Assembly (NCBI RefSeq): GCF_001593385.1 | Contig: NZ_LUVZ01000001.1 | Location: 248,001 to 312,000 of the forward strand | DNA length: 64,000 nucleotides | Direction: 5' to 3' | From: Chryseobacterium cucumeris | Lineage (GTDB): Bacteria > Bacteroidota > Bacteroidia > Flavobacteriales > Weeksellaceae | In this document: in pieces, positions 7,457 through 14,645 of the stretch | Layout: the number at the start of each line of letters is the position of its first letter | Position numbering within the stretch: position 1 is the first letter of the stretch | Notes under the pieces: model-generated | What the model saw: only the letters and a program-made list of their open reading frames with translations | What the model was told of the DNA's origin: nothing | The model's database searches: none | Program-made: the position numbers and the translations under genes

Positions 7457-8638
7457 TTAAAGCATTTTAAGGTTGTTCACTTCCAGTTCTGTAAGGATTC
7501 TCCAGTGTCCTCTCTTGATATTCTTCTTCGTTAATCCTGCAAACATTACTCTGTCTAAAGATTCTACCTCGTATCCTAATCTCTGGAAAATTCTTCTGAT
7601 CACACGGTTCCATCCGATGTGGATCTCAATTCCAATTTCATTCTTAGGTTTCCCTTCAATATATGAAATCTGATCAACCACAGCTAATCCTTCATCAAGA
7701 CGGATTCCTTCTGCAATAAGACGTAAATCTTCACCAGTAAGTTTTTTATCCAATGTTACATGATAAATCTTCTTAGCATCAAAAGATGGATGCGTCAGTT
7801 TTTTGGTCATGTGTCCGTCATTGGTCAGTAAGATAACTCCTGTTGTAGAACGATCCAGTCTTCCCACCGGGAAAAGTCTGTACGGAGAAGCATTCGCTAC
7901 AAGATCCATTACAGTTTTTCTTGCTTTATCGTCTTTTGTAGTAGAAATATAACCTTTTGGCTTATTCAAAAGTACATATACAGGTTTTTCAGGAGTAATG
8001 CTTTGTCCGTCAAAAACTACTCTGTCTGTTTTCTGTACCTGATATCCCATTTCAGTTACCACCTTTCCGTTGACTTCTACCAATCCCTGAGTAATCAGTT
8101 CATCAGCTTCTCTTCTGCTGCAGATTCCGGAATTAGCAATATACTTGTTAAGACGGATGCTGTCTTTATGAACATCTTTTTCAATTTTATTCAACCTTCT
8201 TTTCTGTACAAAAGATCTTGTTTTGTCATCATTTCTGTCTTCACCATTAGATGGTCTTCTTCCGTATTTCAGGCTGCCTCTTTCATACTTATCTCTTGTA
8301 TCGAAATTCTTTCCTCCTCTCTTCGGTTTTCCAAAAGATTTTTTCTCATAGCTCTCACTTTTGTTCGTGATATAAGGTTTTCTTTCAGATTTTGAACCTG
8401 AATCTTCGTTAGAATTTTCGAAACTGTCGGTATTTCTTTTAAAAGGTTTCTTTTCAAATCTTGAGTTGGATCCCTGATGTTCTGGTCCTTTTCTTCCTCC
8501 GTCTTTAGAGAACGGCTTCTTGAAAGGTTTTGATCCTGAAGAATTTCCAGATCTGGAAGCACGAGAATCATCAGAACTTTTCTTGGTTGAAATTCTTGGT
8601 CTCTTTGGTCTATCTGAATTATTATTATCTCTGCTCAT
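7457..8638 (-). CDS. RsuA/RluB-family pseudouridine synthase with long basic N-terminus
   Basis: A 393-residue enzyme that isomerises a uridine in rRNA. Residues 1-150 are a hydrophilic low-complexity Lys/Arg/Ser/Gly-rich tail. An S4 RNA-binding domain follows (about 160-205, RLNKYIANSGICSRREADEL), then the catalytic domain with GRLDRSTTG carrying the catalytic Asp (D262). The overall form fits RluB-like 23S rRNA enzymes; such N-terminal tails are frequent in Bacteroidota homologues. It is divergent from aroB with a 101-bp shared promoter gap. Assignment to RluB rather than RsuA is tentative. Confidence 0.9.
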   Translation of the reverse strand: MSRDNNNSDRPKRPRISTKKSSDDSRASRSGNSSGSKPFKKPFSKDGGRKGPEHQGSNSRFEKKPFKRNTDSFENSNEDSGSKSERKPYITNKSESYEKKSFGKPKRGGKNFDTRDKYERGSLKYGRRPSNGEDRNDDKTRSFVQKRRLNKIEKDVHKDSIRLNKYIANSGICSRREADELITQGLVEVNGKVVTEMGYQVQKTDRVVFDGQSITPEKPVYVLLNKPKGYISTTKDDKARKTVMDLVANASPYRLFPVGRLDRSTTGVILLTNDGHMTKKLTHPSFDAKKIYHVTLDKKLTGEDLRLIAEGIRLDEGLAVVDQISYIEGKPKNEIGIEIHIGWNRVIRRIFQRLGYEVESLDRVMFAGLTKKNIKRGHWRILTELEVNNLKML

Positions 8639-8651
8639 TCTAAAAATTTAT

Positions 8652-8660
8652 GCAAAGATA
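8652..8660 (-). promoter_or_regulatory. -7 box for the pseudouridine synthase gene
   Basis: The minus strand reads TATCTTTGC (TAnnTTTG), 14 bp before the ATG at 8638, implying a very short 5' leader. Confidence 0.5.
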
Positions 8661-8693
8661 GTAATTTAGTTACGAGTTAAAAATTAAGAATCA

Positions 8694-8702
8694 TAACTTT
8701 GC
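8694..8702 (+). promoter_or_regulatory. -7 box for aroB
   Basis: TAACTTTGC matches TAnnTTTG, 38 bp upstream of the aroB ATG. No clear -33 TTTG is present at the expected distance. Confidence 0.45.
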
Positions 8703-8739
8703 ACTATAGTTTACATTTTAACTTTACATAAAATAGAAG

Positions 8740-9786
8740 ATGATAACAATATTAAACGATAATTTTTCACAGCTCAACGAGTTTCTTCACGAAAAAACTT
8801 TCAGTAAAATTTTCATTCTTGTAGATGAAAACACCCATGAATACTGCCTTCCTGTTCTTTTAGGAAATATGGAAACGGATCTTGGCTTTGAAATTTTAGA
8901 GATTGAAGCGGGAGAAGAAATGAAAAATATCCAGACAGCCAATCAACTTTGGGAAATTCTTACAGAAATGCAGGCGGACAGAAAAGCGCTGGTTATCAAC
9001 CTTGGCGGTGGTGTAATAACCGATATGGGCGGATTTGTGGCATCTACTTATAAAAGAGGAATACAGTTTATCAATATTCCTACTACCCTTCTATCGATGT
9101 GTGATGCTTCCATAGGGGGAAAAACCGGGATTGATCTGATGCACTATAAAAATATGGTGGGAACTTTTGCTTTCCCTGAGCAAATCTTTATTTTTCCCAA
9201 ATTCTTAGAAACACTACCTTTTAAAGAATTAAGAAGCGGATTTGCTGAAATGCTGAAACATGGGTTAATTGCTGATAAAAATCATTGGGACCAGCTAACA
9301 CAGATCCGTAAACTGGAAGTAGAAACGGTAATCCCACATATTCAAACGTCTATGAATATTAAACAGAATGTTGTAGATCAGGATTTCCATGAGCAGAACA
9401 TTAGAAAAACACTTAATTTCGGGCATACCATAGGACATGCAGTAGAAAGTTTATGTCTGCAGCAGGAAAACCCGATTCTTCACGGTGAAGCTGTGGCTAT
9501 GGGAATGATTGCTGAAGCTCATCTGGCTTATCTTGAAAACCTTATTTCTGAAGAAGATTCAAAAATAATCATTGAAAACATTCAGAGATATTATCCATAC
9601 CTTGATATCAGCGATTTTAAAGATGAAGATATTACTGCTTTACTATTGAATGACAAGAAGAATACCGACAGTAAAATCAATTTCTCTCTGCTTTCTGGAA
9701 TAGGTTGTTGCATCTATGATCATCAGTGCAGCAAGGAAAATATCCTTGAATCTTTATCTTTTTATAGAAAATTGAACGATGCTTAA
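8740..9786 (+). CDS. aroB: 3-dehydroquinate synthase
   Basis: A 348-residue NAD- and metal-dependent enzyme converting DAHP to 3-dehydroquinate, the second shikimate-pathway step. The Gly-rich NAD-binding motif NLGGGVITDMGGFVASTY lies near residues 87-104. Further conserved blocks are PTTLLSMCDASIGGKTGID, FAEMLKHGLI, LNFGHTIGHAVE and HGEAVAMGM, which carry the metal-binding Glu and His residues. Length is normal for the family. It is a monocistronic unit divergent from the pseudouridine synthase gene. Confidence 0.96.
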   Translation: MITILNDNFSQLNEFLHEKTFSKIFILVDENTHEYCLPVLLGNMETDLGFEILEIEAGEEMKNIQTANQLWEILTEMQADRKALVINLGGGVITDMGGFVASTYKRGIQFINIPTTLLSMCDASIGGKTGIDLMHYKNMVGTFAFPEQIFIFPKFLETLPFKELRSGFAEMLKHGLIADKNHWDQLTQIRKLEVETVIPHIQTSMNIKQNVVDQDFHEQNIRKTLNFGHTIGHAVESLCLQQENPILHGEAVAMGMIAEAHLAYLENLISEEDSKIIIENIQRYYPYLDISDFKDEDITALLLNDKKNTDSKINFSLLSGIGCCIYDHQCSKENILESLSFYRKLNDA

Positions 9787-9858
9787 CGTGTTTTTCAAAA
9801 AATAAATTTATTTTAAAACGTGTTTTTGACAAAATTGTCAATTTAGACCACGTCTAAA
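9785..9858. promoter_or_regulatory. Possible enhancer cluster upstream of the OMP array
   Basis: AACGTGTTTTT is repeated exactly at 9785-9795 and 9817-9827 (32-bp step). It is followed by two abutting perfect palindromes, TTGACA-AAAT-TGTCAA (9826-9841) and TTTAGAC-CAC-GTCTAAA (9842-9858). They end about 105 bp upstream of the -24/-12 element at 9963, the usual distance for activator sites of sigma-54 promoters. The role is inferred; the cluster also overlaps the end of aroB. Confidence 0.35.
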
Positions 9859-9906
9859 CAAACATTTATTTAAAATTACAAATAATTAACAATCAATACT
9901 TTATTT

Positions 9907-9937
9907 AAAAAATCACTTAAACACTAAGTGATTTTTT
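9907..9937 (+). terminator. Rho-independent terminator after aroB
   Basis: AAAAAATCACTTA-AACAC-TAAGTGATTTTTTA forms a 13-bp stem with a T6 tail, between aroB and the first outer-membrane paralogue. Confidence 0.75.
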
Positions 9938-9962
9938 ATTGATTTTACTCATAAAAAAAATT

Positions 9963-9978
9963 TTGGCAAGCAATTTGA
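9963..9978 (+). promoter_or_regulatory. Sigma-54-like -24/-12 promoter, OMP paralogue 1
   Basis: TTGGCAAGCAATTTGA: the GG of the -24 box (9965-9966) and the G of the -12 box (9977) are exactly 12 bp apart, as required for RpoN. The -12 box is TTGA instead of the TTGC consensus. The ATG lies 84 bp downstream. Similar elements precede all five paralogues. Confidence 0.55.
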
Positions 9979-10061
9979 AAGATACTCTCCGTTCAACTGA
10001 AAAGCTGGACAAGTAGTAAAATTTAAAATTAAGAAAGAGTAAAATTAAAAAAATTAAAGTT

Positions 10062-10697
10062 ATGAAAAAGTTAATTTTAGGATTAGCGTTAACTGCAGGA
10101 ACATTCGCATTCGCTCAACAGACAGGAAACACATCTTCTAATCCGGTAACATTTGGGGTAAAAGGAGGTATGAACGTTTCTTCCCTTTCAAAAGATAGCG
10201 GTCTTGATGATCAAAAATCTAAAATAGGATTCAACGCAGGTGTATTTGCCAACATTCCATTAGCCGCTTCATTCAGCGTTCAGCCAGAGGTTCAGTATTC
10301 ACAATATGGTAATAAATCAGATTATACGTTAGCAGGAACTAAATATTCAGCTTCTACTAAACTAGATTATATTACAGTACCGGTAATGTTCCAGTACAAC
10401 CTTATTCCAAATCTTTATGTGGAAGCAGGACCTGAATTTGGGTTCATGGTAAGTGCTAAAAACAAGTTCAAAAATGAATCAAACGGGCAGTCAAGTACTA
10501 CAGACAACTACAAAGACAATTTAAATACATTTAACTTTGGTATTGGTCTTGGAGCTGGATATTATTTCACTCCGAACTTAGGACTTACCGCAAGATATGT
10601 TGCAGGTTTAACAGATGTAGCGAAAAACAGACCTAGTGGATCTGATGCTACAAGAAACAACCTATTCCAGGTAGGATTAGCTTATAAATTTAAGTAA
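10062..10697 (+). CDS. Outer-membrane beta-barrel protein, paralogue 1 of 5
   Basis: A 211-residue secreted protein with a signal peptide (cleavage after AFAQ, about residue 19) and a small 8-strand outer-membrane beta-barrel of the PorT/OmpW-like type (porin family, DUF1134-like in appearance). Family landmarks shared by all five copies are FGVKGGMNVS, VQPEV-YSQ, NLYVEAGPEFGF, FNFGIGLGAGYYFTPN and a C-terminal QVGLAYKFK ending in an aromatic. It is an independent transcription unit with a sigma-54-like promoter upstream and a terminator at 10731-10768. It probably sits in the outer membrane; ligand or pore function is unknown. Confidence 0.85.
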   Translation: MKKLILGLALTAGTFAFAQQTGNTSSNPVTFGVKGGMNVSSLSKDSGLDDQKSKIGFNAGVFANIPLAASFSVQPEVQYSQYGNKSDYTLAGTKYSASTKLDYITVPVMFQYNLIPNLYVEAGPEFGFMVSAKNKFKNESNGQSSTTDNYKDNLNTFNFGIGLGAGYYFTPNLGLTARYVAGLTDVAKNRPSGSDATRNNLFQVGLAYKFK

Positions 10698-10730
10698 GCT
10701 ACATATTCACTAACAAATTTTATATTCAAT

Positions 10731-10768
10731 AAAAAAGAACAGATTAATTTTTTAATCTGTTCTTTTTT
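10731..10768 (+). terminator. Terminator of OMP paralogue 1
   Basis: AAAAAAGAACAGATTAA-TTTT-TTAATCTGTTCTTTTTT is a 17-bp near-perfect stem with T6. Confidence 0.85.
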
Positions 10769-10870
10769 ATGTTAAAATAACAAAGTGTCGACAGAATAAC
10801 AAAAATACATCCCAATTTGATGATTTATGGATTTGTTAAAAACCCATAAAGTCTTTATACAAGGAGTTTA

Positions 10871-10886
10871 CCGGCATATTGTTTGT
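10871..10886 (+). promoter_or_regulatory. Sigma-54-like -24/-12 promoter, OMP paralogue 2
   Basis: CCGGCATATTGTTTGT: GG at 10873 and the -12 G at 10885 have the required 12-bp step. The -12 box is TTTGT, the same variant as paralogue 3. The ATG follows 42 bp later. It is the weakest match of the set at the -24 box (CGGCA). Confidence 0.45.
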
Positions 10887-10927
10887 TGCTTCTCGGACGT
10901 TAAACAACGTAAAAATTAAACTAATCT

Positions 10928-11548
10928 ATGAAAAAGATTTTTCTGGGCCTGGCACTTATCGCAGGTACTTTTGCTTTTGCTCAAAGCACTTCAACTTCTA
11001 CAGAGGCTACTACTCCATCCACATCTTCACCCAAAATCAAATTCGGTTTGAAGGCGGGATTAAATGTTTCCAACCTTTCTAATATGGATATGAATTCAAA
11101 AGCCGGATTCTATGGTGGTGTTTTTGTGAATATTCCTGTCGCTAAGGATTTTTCTGTTCAGCCGGAAGTATTATATAATGCTGTGGGAGCTAAAGAGAAA
11201 GGAGGCAGCAATGCAAAACTTAATTTAGAATATCTTTCCGTACCTGTAATGTTCCAATATAAAGCACTTCCCAATCTATATGTGGAAGCAGGACCACAAT
11301 TTAGCTTTTTAATTGATGCAAGATTAAAGAAAAGCGCTTCTACTGGTGCTTTAAAAAATGCAACTCAATCGTTCGACTTTGGAATCGGGTTGGGAGCCGG
11401 TTACAATTTAACCAAAAACATTGGCGTGAATGTAAGATACACTGCAGGATTATCTGATATTGTAAAAACAAAATACCAATACGGATATGACAGAGAAGGA
11501 TCTGTTAGAAATGGTGTATTCCAGGTAGGAGTAAACTACAAATTCTAA
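10928..11548 (+). CDS. Outer-membrane beta-barrel protein, paralogue 2 of 5
   Basis: A 206-residue member of the same family, with signal peptide MKKIFLGLALIAGTFAFAQ, then a Thr/Ser linker (residues 20-36) and the barrel with LYVEAGPQFSF, FDFGIGLGAGYNLTKN and the C-terminal QVGVNYKF. The first 16 residues are nearly identical to paralogue 3, showing recent common origin. It is a single-gene unit between its own promoter-like element and the terminator at 11593-11621. Specific function unknown. Confidence 0.84.
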   Translation: MKKIFLGLALIAGTFAFAQSTSTSTEATTPSTSSPKIKFGLKAGLNVSNLSNMDMNSKAGFYGGVFVNIPVAKDFSVQPEVLYNAVGAKEKGGSNAKLNLEYLSVPVMFQYKALPNLYVEAGPQFSFLIDARLKKSASTGALKNATQSFDFGIGLGAGYNLTKNIGVNVRYTAGLSDIVKTKYQYGYDREGSVRNGVFQVGVNYKF

Positions 11549-11592
11549 AGCTTTATTAAGCTTTTTTCATTAAATTTTTATAATTAAAGTGG

Positions 11593-11621
11593 AGTCGGAT
11601 TAAAATTAATCCGACTTTTTT
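11593..11621 (+). terminator. Terminator of OMP paralogue 2
   Basis: AGTCGGATTA-AAAT-TAATCCGACTTTTTT: an 11-bp stem followed by T6. Confidence 0.85.
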
Positions 11622-11686
11622 AATGCGATAGAAAAATTATTCTTCAAAAACCACAATAAATGGTACATTCACAGTACATTTACACT

Positions 11687-11702
11687 TTGGCATACAGTTT
11701 GT
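11687..11702 (+). promoter_or_regulatory. Sigma-54-like -24/-12 promoter, OMP paralogue 3
   Basis: TTGGCATACAGTTTGT: GG at 11689 and the -12 G at 11701, 12 bp apart. The -24 box is a perfect TTGGCA; the -12 box is TTTGT. The ATG lies 52 bp downstream. Confidence 0.55.
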
Positions 11703-11753
11703 TTCTTAATGAAAAGTTAAATAAAACTTAAAAACTATTAAAATAAAAAACTT

Positions 11754-12341
11754 ATGAAAAAGATTTTTTTAGGCCTTGCCCTAGTAGCAGGTACTTTTGC
11801 TTTCTCTCAGAAAACTTCCACAGCTTCCGCTTCGCCAGTTAGATTTGGTGTAAAAGCAGGTCTTAATATCTCTACTCTTTCTGATAATGACTTCAACTCT
11901 AAAGCCGGATTTTACGGAGGAGTATTCGCTAATATTCCTGTAGCTCAGGACTTCTCTTTCCAACCGGAAGTAATGTACAGCGGAATGGGAGCAAAATTTA
12001 AAGCAGACAGCGATGCTAAAGCAAACCTAGATTACATCTCTGTTCCTTTAATGCTTCAGTACAATGCTCTTCCTAATCTATACCTGGAGGCTGGACCACA
12101 GTTTAGTTTCCTTGTGAATTCAAAATTAAAATATAAATCAAACTCTGCAGATGCCAAAGATATTTTCAAATCATTTGATTTCGGAATTGGTCTTGGAGCA
12201 GGATACTATTTCACACAAAATATCGGAGTTACTGCAAGATATGTTGCAGGTTTAACAGATGTAGCGAAAAACAGACCTGATTTATCTGAAGATAAAGCGA
12301 AAAACGGAGTATTCCAATTTGGTTTAGCTTACAAATTCTAA
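11754..12341 (+). CDS. Outer-membrane beta-barrel protein, paralogue 3 of 5
   Basis: A 195-residue family member, the shortest of the five, with signal peptide cleaved after AFSQ and barrel landmarks FGVKAGLNIS, NLYLEAGPQFSF, FDFGIGLGAGYYFTQN and a C-terminal QFGLAYKF. A 45-nt stretch at 12234-12278 is identical to paralogue 1 (10590-10634), encoding ARYVAGLTDVAKNRP. This points to gene conversion or recent duplication in the array. It has its own promoter-like element and its own terminator (12364-12394). Confidence 0.84.
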   Translation: MKKIFLGLALVAGTFAFSQKTSTASASPVRFGVKAGLNISTLSDNDFNSKAGFYGGVFANIPVAQDFSFQPEVMYSGMGAKFKADSDAKANLDYISVPLMLQYNALPNLYLEAGPQFSFLVNSKLKYKSNSADAKDIFKSFDFGIGLGAGYYFTQNIGVTARYVAGLTDVAKNRPDLSEDKAKNGVFQFGLAYKF

Positions 12342-12363
12342 AAACAAACTTTCTATTCAATAC

Positions 12364-12394
12364 AAAGCCGGATTATAGTAAATCCGGCTTTTTT
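12364..12394 (+). terminator. Terminator of OMP paralogue 3
   Basis: AAAGCCGGATT-ATAGTA-AATCCGGCTTTTTT: an 11-bp stem with T6. Confidence 0.85.
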
Positions 12395-12410
12395 ATTGTT
12401 TGAATATTTT

Positions 12411-12426
12411 TTGGCAAGAAATTTGC
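12411..12426 (+). promoter_or_regulatory. Sigma-54-like -24/-12 promoter without an ORF
   Basis: TTGGCAAGAAATTTGC is a consensus-quality -24/-12 element (GG at 12413, GC at 12425-12426, 12-bp step). It follows the terminator of paralogue 3. The next gene has its own element at 12725, and no start codon with an open frame follows this one, so it appears to drive a non-coding or decayed unit. Confidence 0.6.
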
Positions 12427-12436
12427 GTACAGAATA

Positions 12437-12690
12437 GTAATTGTACTCTATTCCGGAATTTCCAATTTTACAGTTCCTGTTTTACAATGAATAGGTATTG
12501 ATTCAATTGTGTATTCAATTGAAATTCAAAACAAACTCTAACTATTACCATTAATTTTTAACGAGAACTGCAAGAGATAGCTGGACATTAGAGTGCACAA
12601 CAGAATACTGAAAAGTGTTTTGTTTTATTTAAAATACATTTTGATTTCAATAGAAAAAGTCAGGTTTATTAGTTTAATCCTGACTTTTTC
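12437..12690 (+). ncRNA. Candidate sigma-54-driven small RNA or relic of a lost paralogue
   Basis: About 250 nt lie between the ORF-less -24/-12 element and an intrinsic terminator (12653-12690). No frame is open beyond a few codons and nothing resembles the MKK signal peptide of the paralogues. An internal perfect hairpin, TTCAATTG-tgtatt-CAATTGAA (12502-12523), is present. Either a deletion removed a sixth barrel gene and left promoter and terminator behind, or the unit makes a regulatory RNA. The 5' end is set by the usual distance from the -12 box, not observed. Confidence 0.3.
12653..12690 (+). terminator. Terminator of the ORF-less unit
   Basis: GAAAAAGTCAGG-loop-TCCTGACTTTTTC forms a 12-bp stem with a T5 stretch, with no coding gene immediately upstream. 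This is the main evidence that a separate transcript ends here. Confidence 0.75.
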
Positions 12691-12724
12691 GCATACCGTA
12701 TGATTTTTATCACTTCTTATCTTT

Positions 12725-12740
12725 ATGGCAGATATTTTGC
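12725..12740 (+). promoter_or_regulatory. Sigma-54-like -24/-12 promoter, OMP paralogue 4
   Basis: ATGGCAGATATTTTGC: GG at 12727-12728 and GC at 12739-12740, 12 bp apart, with TGGCA and TTTTGC both at consensus. The element overlaps the upstream ATG of the longest ORF, so that ATG is promoter sequence and translation starts at 12773. Confidence 0.6.
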
Positions 12741-12772
12741 CACAAAAAAAACAGAAAATAAAACTTATAATC

Positions 12773-13471
12773 ATGAAAAAAATTTTTCTAGGACTTACAC
12801 TTGTTGGCTCTTTTTTAATGAATGCTCAGGAAAAAGAAAAGTCTCCTACCCAACCATCTTCGGTAAAATTTGGGATTAAAGCTGGTTTCAATGGTTCTAC
12901 TTTCAGCAGAGGGGAAAGAAACGAAGTTGATAATAACGAAAAAATCAAAGCCGGTTCACATATCGGAATATTTGCCAATATTCCTGTTGCTGAAAAATTC
13001 AGTATACAACCCGAGCTTCTTTTCAGCCAGCTAGGGTCAAAAACGGAAGATCTCTTTATTCATGATTCCGGAGATTATTTTACGAAGCAGGAATATGAGT
13101 ACAAAACTAATCTAAACTACCTTACTCTTCCTATTATGGTTCAATACAATATTCTTCCTCAATTGTATGTGGAAGCAGGACCTGAATTCGGATTACTTCT
13201 GGGAGGAAAAATAGAAGGAGACGGAAGAAACGAAATAAGATATGATAATACAACGACTGTTAATTCTGAGAATTTCTCTAATAAAATTTCAATGAAATTA
13301 TATAATAAATTCAATTTTGGAATTGGAATTGGCGCAGGATATTATTTTACACAAAATTTTGGAGTAACTGCGCGATTCACAGCAGGTATAACAGGAATTT
13401 TCAAGAATGATTACGGTAGTAAAGTCAAAAACAATGCGCTTCAGCTTGGAGTGGCTTATCGCTTTAAATAG
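12773..13471 (+). CDS. Outer-membrane beta-barrel protein, paralogue 4 of 5
   Basis: A 232-residue family member with signal peptide MKKIFLGLTLVGSFLMNAQ, then FGIKAGFNGS, QPELLFSQLG, LYVEAGPEFGL, FNFGIGIGAGYYFTQN and the C-terminal QLGVAYRFK. The start at 12773 is chosen over the in-frame ATG at 12725 because the signal peptide begins here and the earlier ATG lies within the -24/-12 element. The middle loops (residues 75-100 and 145-170) are longer than in copies 1-3, consistent with variable surface loops. It is a separate transcription unit. Confidence 0.84.
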   Translation: MKKIFLGLTLVGSFLMNAQEKEKSPTQPSSVKFGIKAGFNGSTFSRGERNEVDNNEKIKAGSHIGIFANIPVAEKFSIQPELLFSQLGSKTEDLFIHDSGDYFTKQEYEYKTNLNYLTLPIMVQYNILPQLYVEAGPEFGLLLGGKIEGDGRNEIRYDNTTTVNSENFSNKISMKLYNKFNFGIGIGAGYYFTQNFGVTARFTAGITGIFKNDYGSKVKNNALQLGVAYRFK

Positions 13472-13497
13472 AGATATTTATTATTTTCAAAACGGAT

Positions 13498-13525
13498 GCC
13501 GGGCTTTTAAGAGTCCGGTATTTTT
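13498..13525 (+). terminator. Terminator of OMP paralogue 4
   Basis: GCCGGGCTTTT pairs with AAGAGTCCGGT using three G-U wobbles, followed by an interrupted T tract. It is weaker than the terminators of the other copies. Confidence 0.55.
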
Positions 13526-13756
13526 ATTTTTTATTCTTAAAAAGAGCCCGGAAGAGTTATTAATCCCTGAAAAAGTCAATTCCAGTTCAAAATTTTTCAT
13601 GATTTCAATTATCAATAATAAAGCGCATTGAGCATTCAACTATTTTCACAAAACATTCAGTTTACAAAACATTTATTCATCAAAAAGGGATAAATGGTTT
13701 AAAATAAACTTTTCAAAAACCATTTGAAAAGCCCTTTAAACAGGCATTTTTCGACT
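13526..13756. other. Non-coding gap upstream of OMP paralogue 5, with palindromes
   Basis: No supportable gene. It holds a perfect 9-bp inverted repeat CTTTTCAAA-AACCA-TTTGAAAAG (13709-13731) and an overlapping one AAATGGTTT...AAACCATTT (13692-13725). Both end 26-32 bp before the -24 box. They could bind an activator or repressor; the distance is short for a classical sigma-54 enhancer. Confidence 0.3.
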
Positions 13757-13772
13757 TTGGCAAGCAATTTGC
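13757..13772 (+). promoter_or_regulatory. Sigma-54-like -24/-12 promoter, OMP paralogue 5
   Basis: TTGGCAAGCAATTTGC: GG at 13759-13760 and GC at 13771-13772 with the 12-bp step. It differs by one base from the paralogue 1 element and is a full consensus match. Confidence 0.62.
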
Positions 13773-13836
13773 AAAATACTTGGAGTCTGATTGAGAGATA
13801 TCCGACACACAAATAGTAAAATTAAAAAATAAAATT

Positions 13837-14556
13837 ATGAAGAAGTTATTTTTAGGATTAGCATTAACTGCTGGTACACTAGCTTTTGCTCAGGAGACAG
13901 AAACAAAGACGGAAACGAAAACAGTCAATGCATCACCACTAAAAAAAGATGTTCAGCCTATTAGATTCGGGATCAAAGCAGGGGGAAACTCAGCGTATTT
14001 CAGCCAGCAGAAATTTGGAATCAACACACAACAACTAGGTTTCCACGCAGGTGCATTCGTTAATATTCCACTTTCAAAACATTTCAGCTTACAGCCAGAG
14101 GTATTATACAACCAAATGGGGGCAAAAGATGTAATGTATTCTACAGAAACTGACAATGGAGTAACGAATGTAAAAACTAAAGTACAGAGCAGAGTAAAAA
14201 TGGATTACATTTCAGTTCCATTAATGGTTCAGATGAGACCTACTGACAAATTTTATATTGAAGCAGGACCTGAATTCAGTTATTTCATTAACGGGAAAAA
14301 TAAAGGAGAATCTACTGTAGCAAGTACTACTGGAGGTGTTACAACAACTACTTCAAGTTCTCACTCTACAGATATCGACAAAGATATGATCAACAAATTC
14401 AACTTTGGTTTAGGCCTTGGTTTAGGATATGATATCACTTCCAATATCGGTATCAATGCAAGATATGTAAACAGCTTAACAAAGATTGATAAGAGCATGT
14501 CTGCCGCTGAAAACAACAACAGAGTATTTCAGTTAGGTCTTAACTACAAATTCTAA
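13837..14556 (+). CDS. Outer-membrane beta-barrel protein, paralogue 5 of 5
   Basis: A 239-residue family member, the longest, with signal peptide MKKLFLGLALTAGTLAFAQ and a Glu/Thr/Lys linker (residues 20-40). Barrel landmarks are FGIKAGGNSAYFS, LQPEVLYNQMG, FYIEAGPEFSYF, FNFGLGLGLGYDITSN and the C-terminal QLGLNYKF. A Thr/Ser-rich loop (about 165-180) is probably surface exposed. It is ended by a bidirectional terminator. As with the other copies, the ligand is unknown. Confidence 0.84.
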   Translation: MKKLFLGLALTAGTLAFAQETETKTETKTVNASPLKKDVQPIRFGIKAGGNSAYFSQQKFGINTQQLGFHAGAFVNIPLSKHFSLQPEVLYNQMGAKDVMYSTETDNGVTNVKTKVQSRVKMDYISVPLMVQMRPTDKFYIEAGPEFSYFINGKNKGESTVASTTGGVTTTTSSSHSTDIDKDMINKFNFGLGLGLGYDITSNIGINARYVNSLTKIDKSMSAAENNNRVFQLGLNYKF

Positions 14557-14602
14557 TTAAGAACCAATTTTTTAACCGAAGTGCATTAACCTTGCACGCA
14601 TA

Positions 14603-14633
14603 AAATAGCCGGAAGATTTTCTTCCGGCTATTT
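14603..14633. terminator. Bidirectional terminator between OMP paralogue 5 and the phosphodiesterase
   Basis: AAATAGCCGGAAG-ATTTT-CTTCCGGCTATTT: a perfect 13-bp stem between convergent genes. Confidence 0.8.
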
Positions 14634-14645
14634 ATATCAAAAGTT

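Noticed and set aside
10879..11082. 67-residue ORF overlapping the start of OMP paralogue 2
   Set aside because: Out-of-frame shadow that begins inside the promoter element and runs across the real signal peptide.
12725..12772. N-terminal extension of OMP paralogue 4 (MADILPQKK...)
   Set aside because: The upstream ATG lies in the -24/-12 promoter element and the signal peptide starts at 12773.
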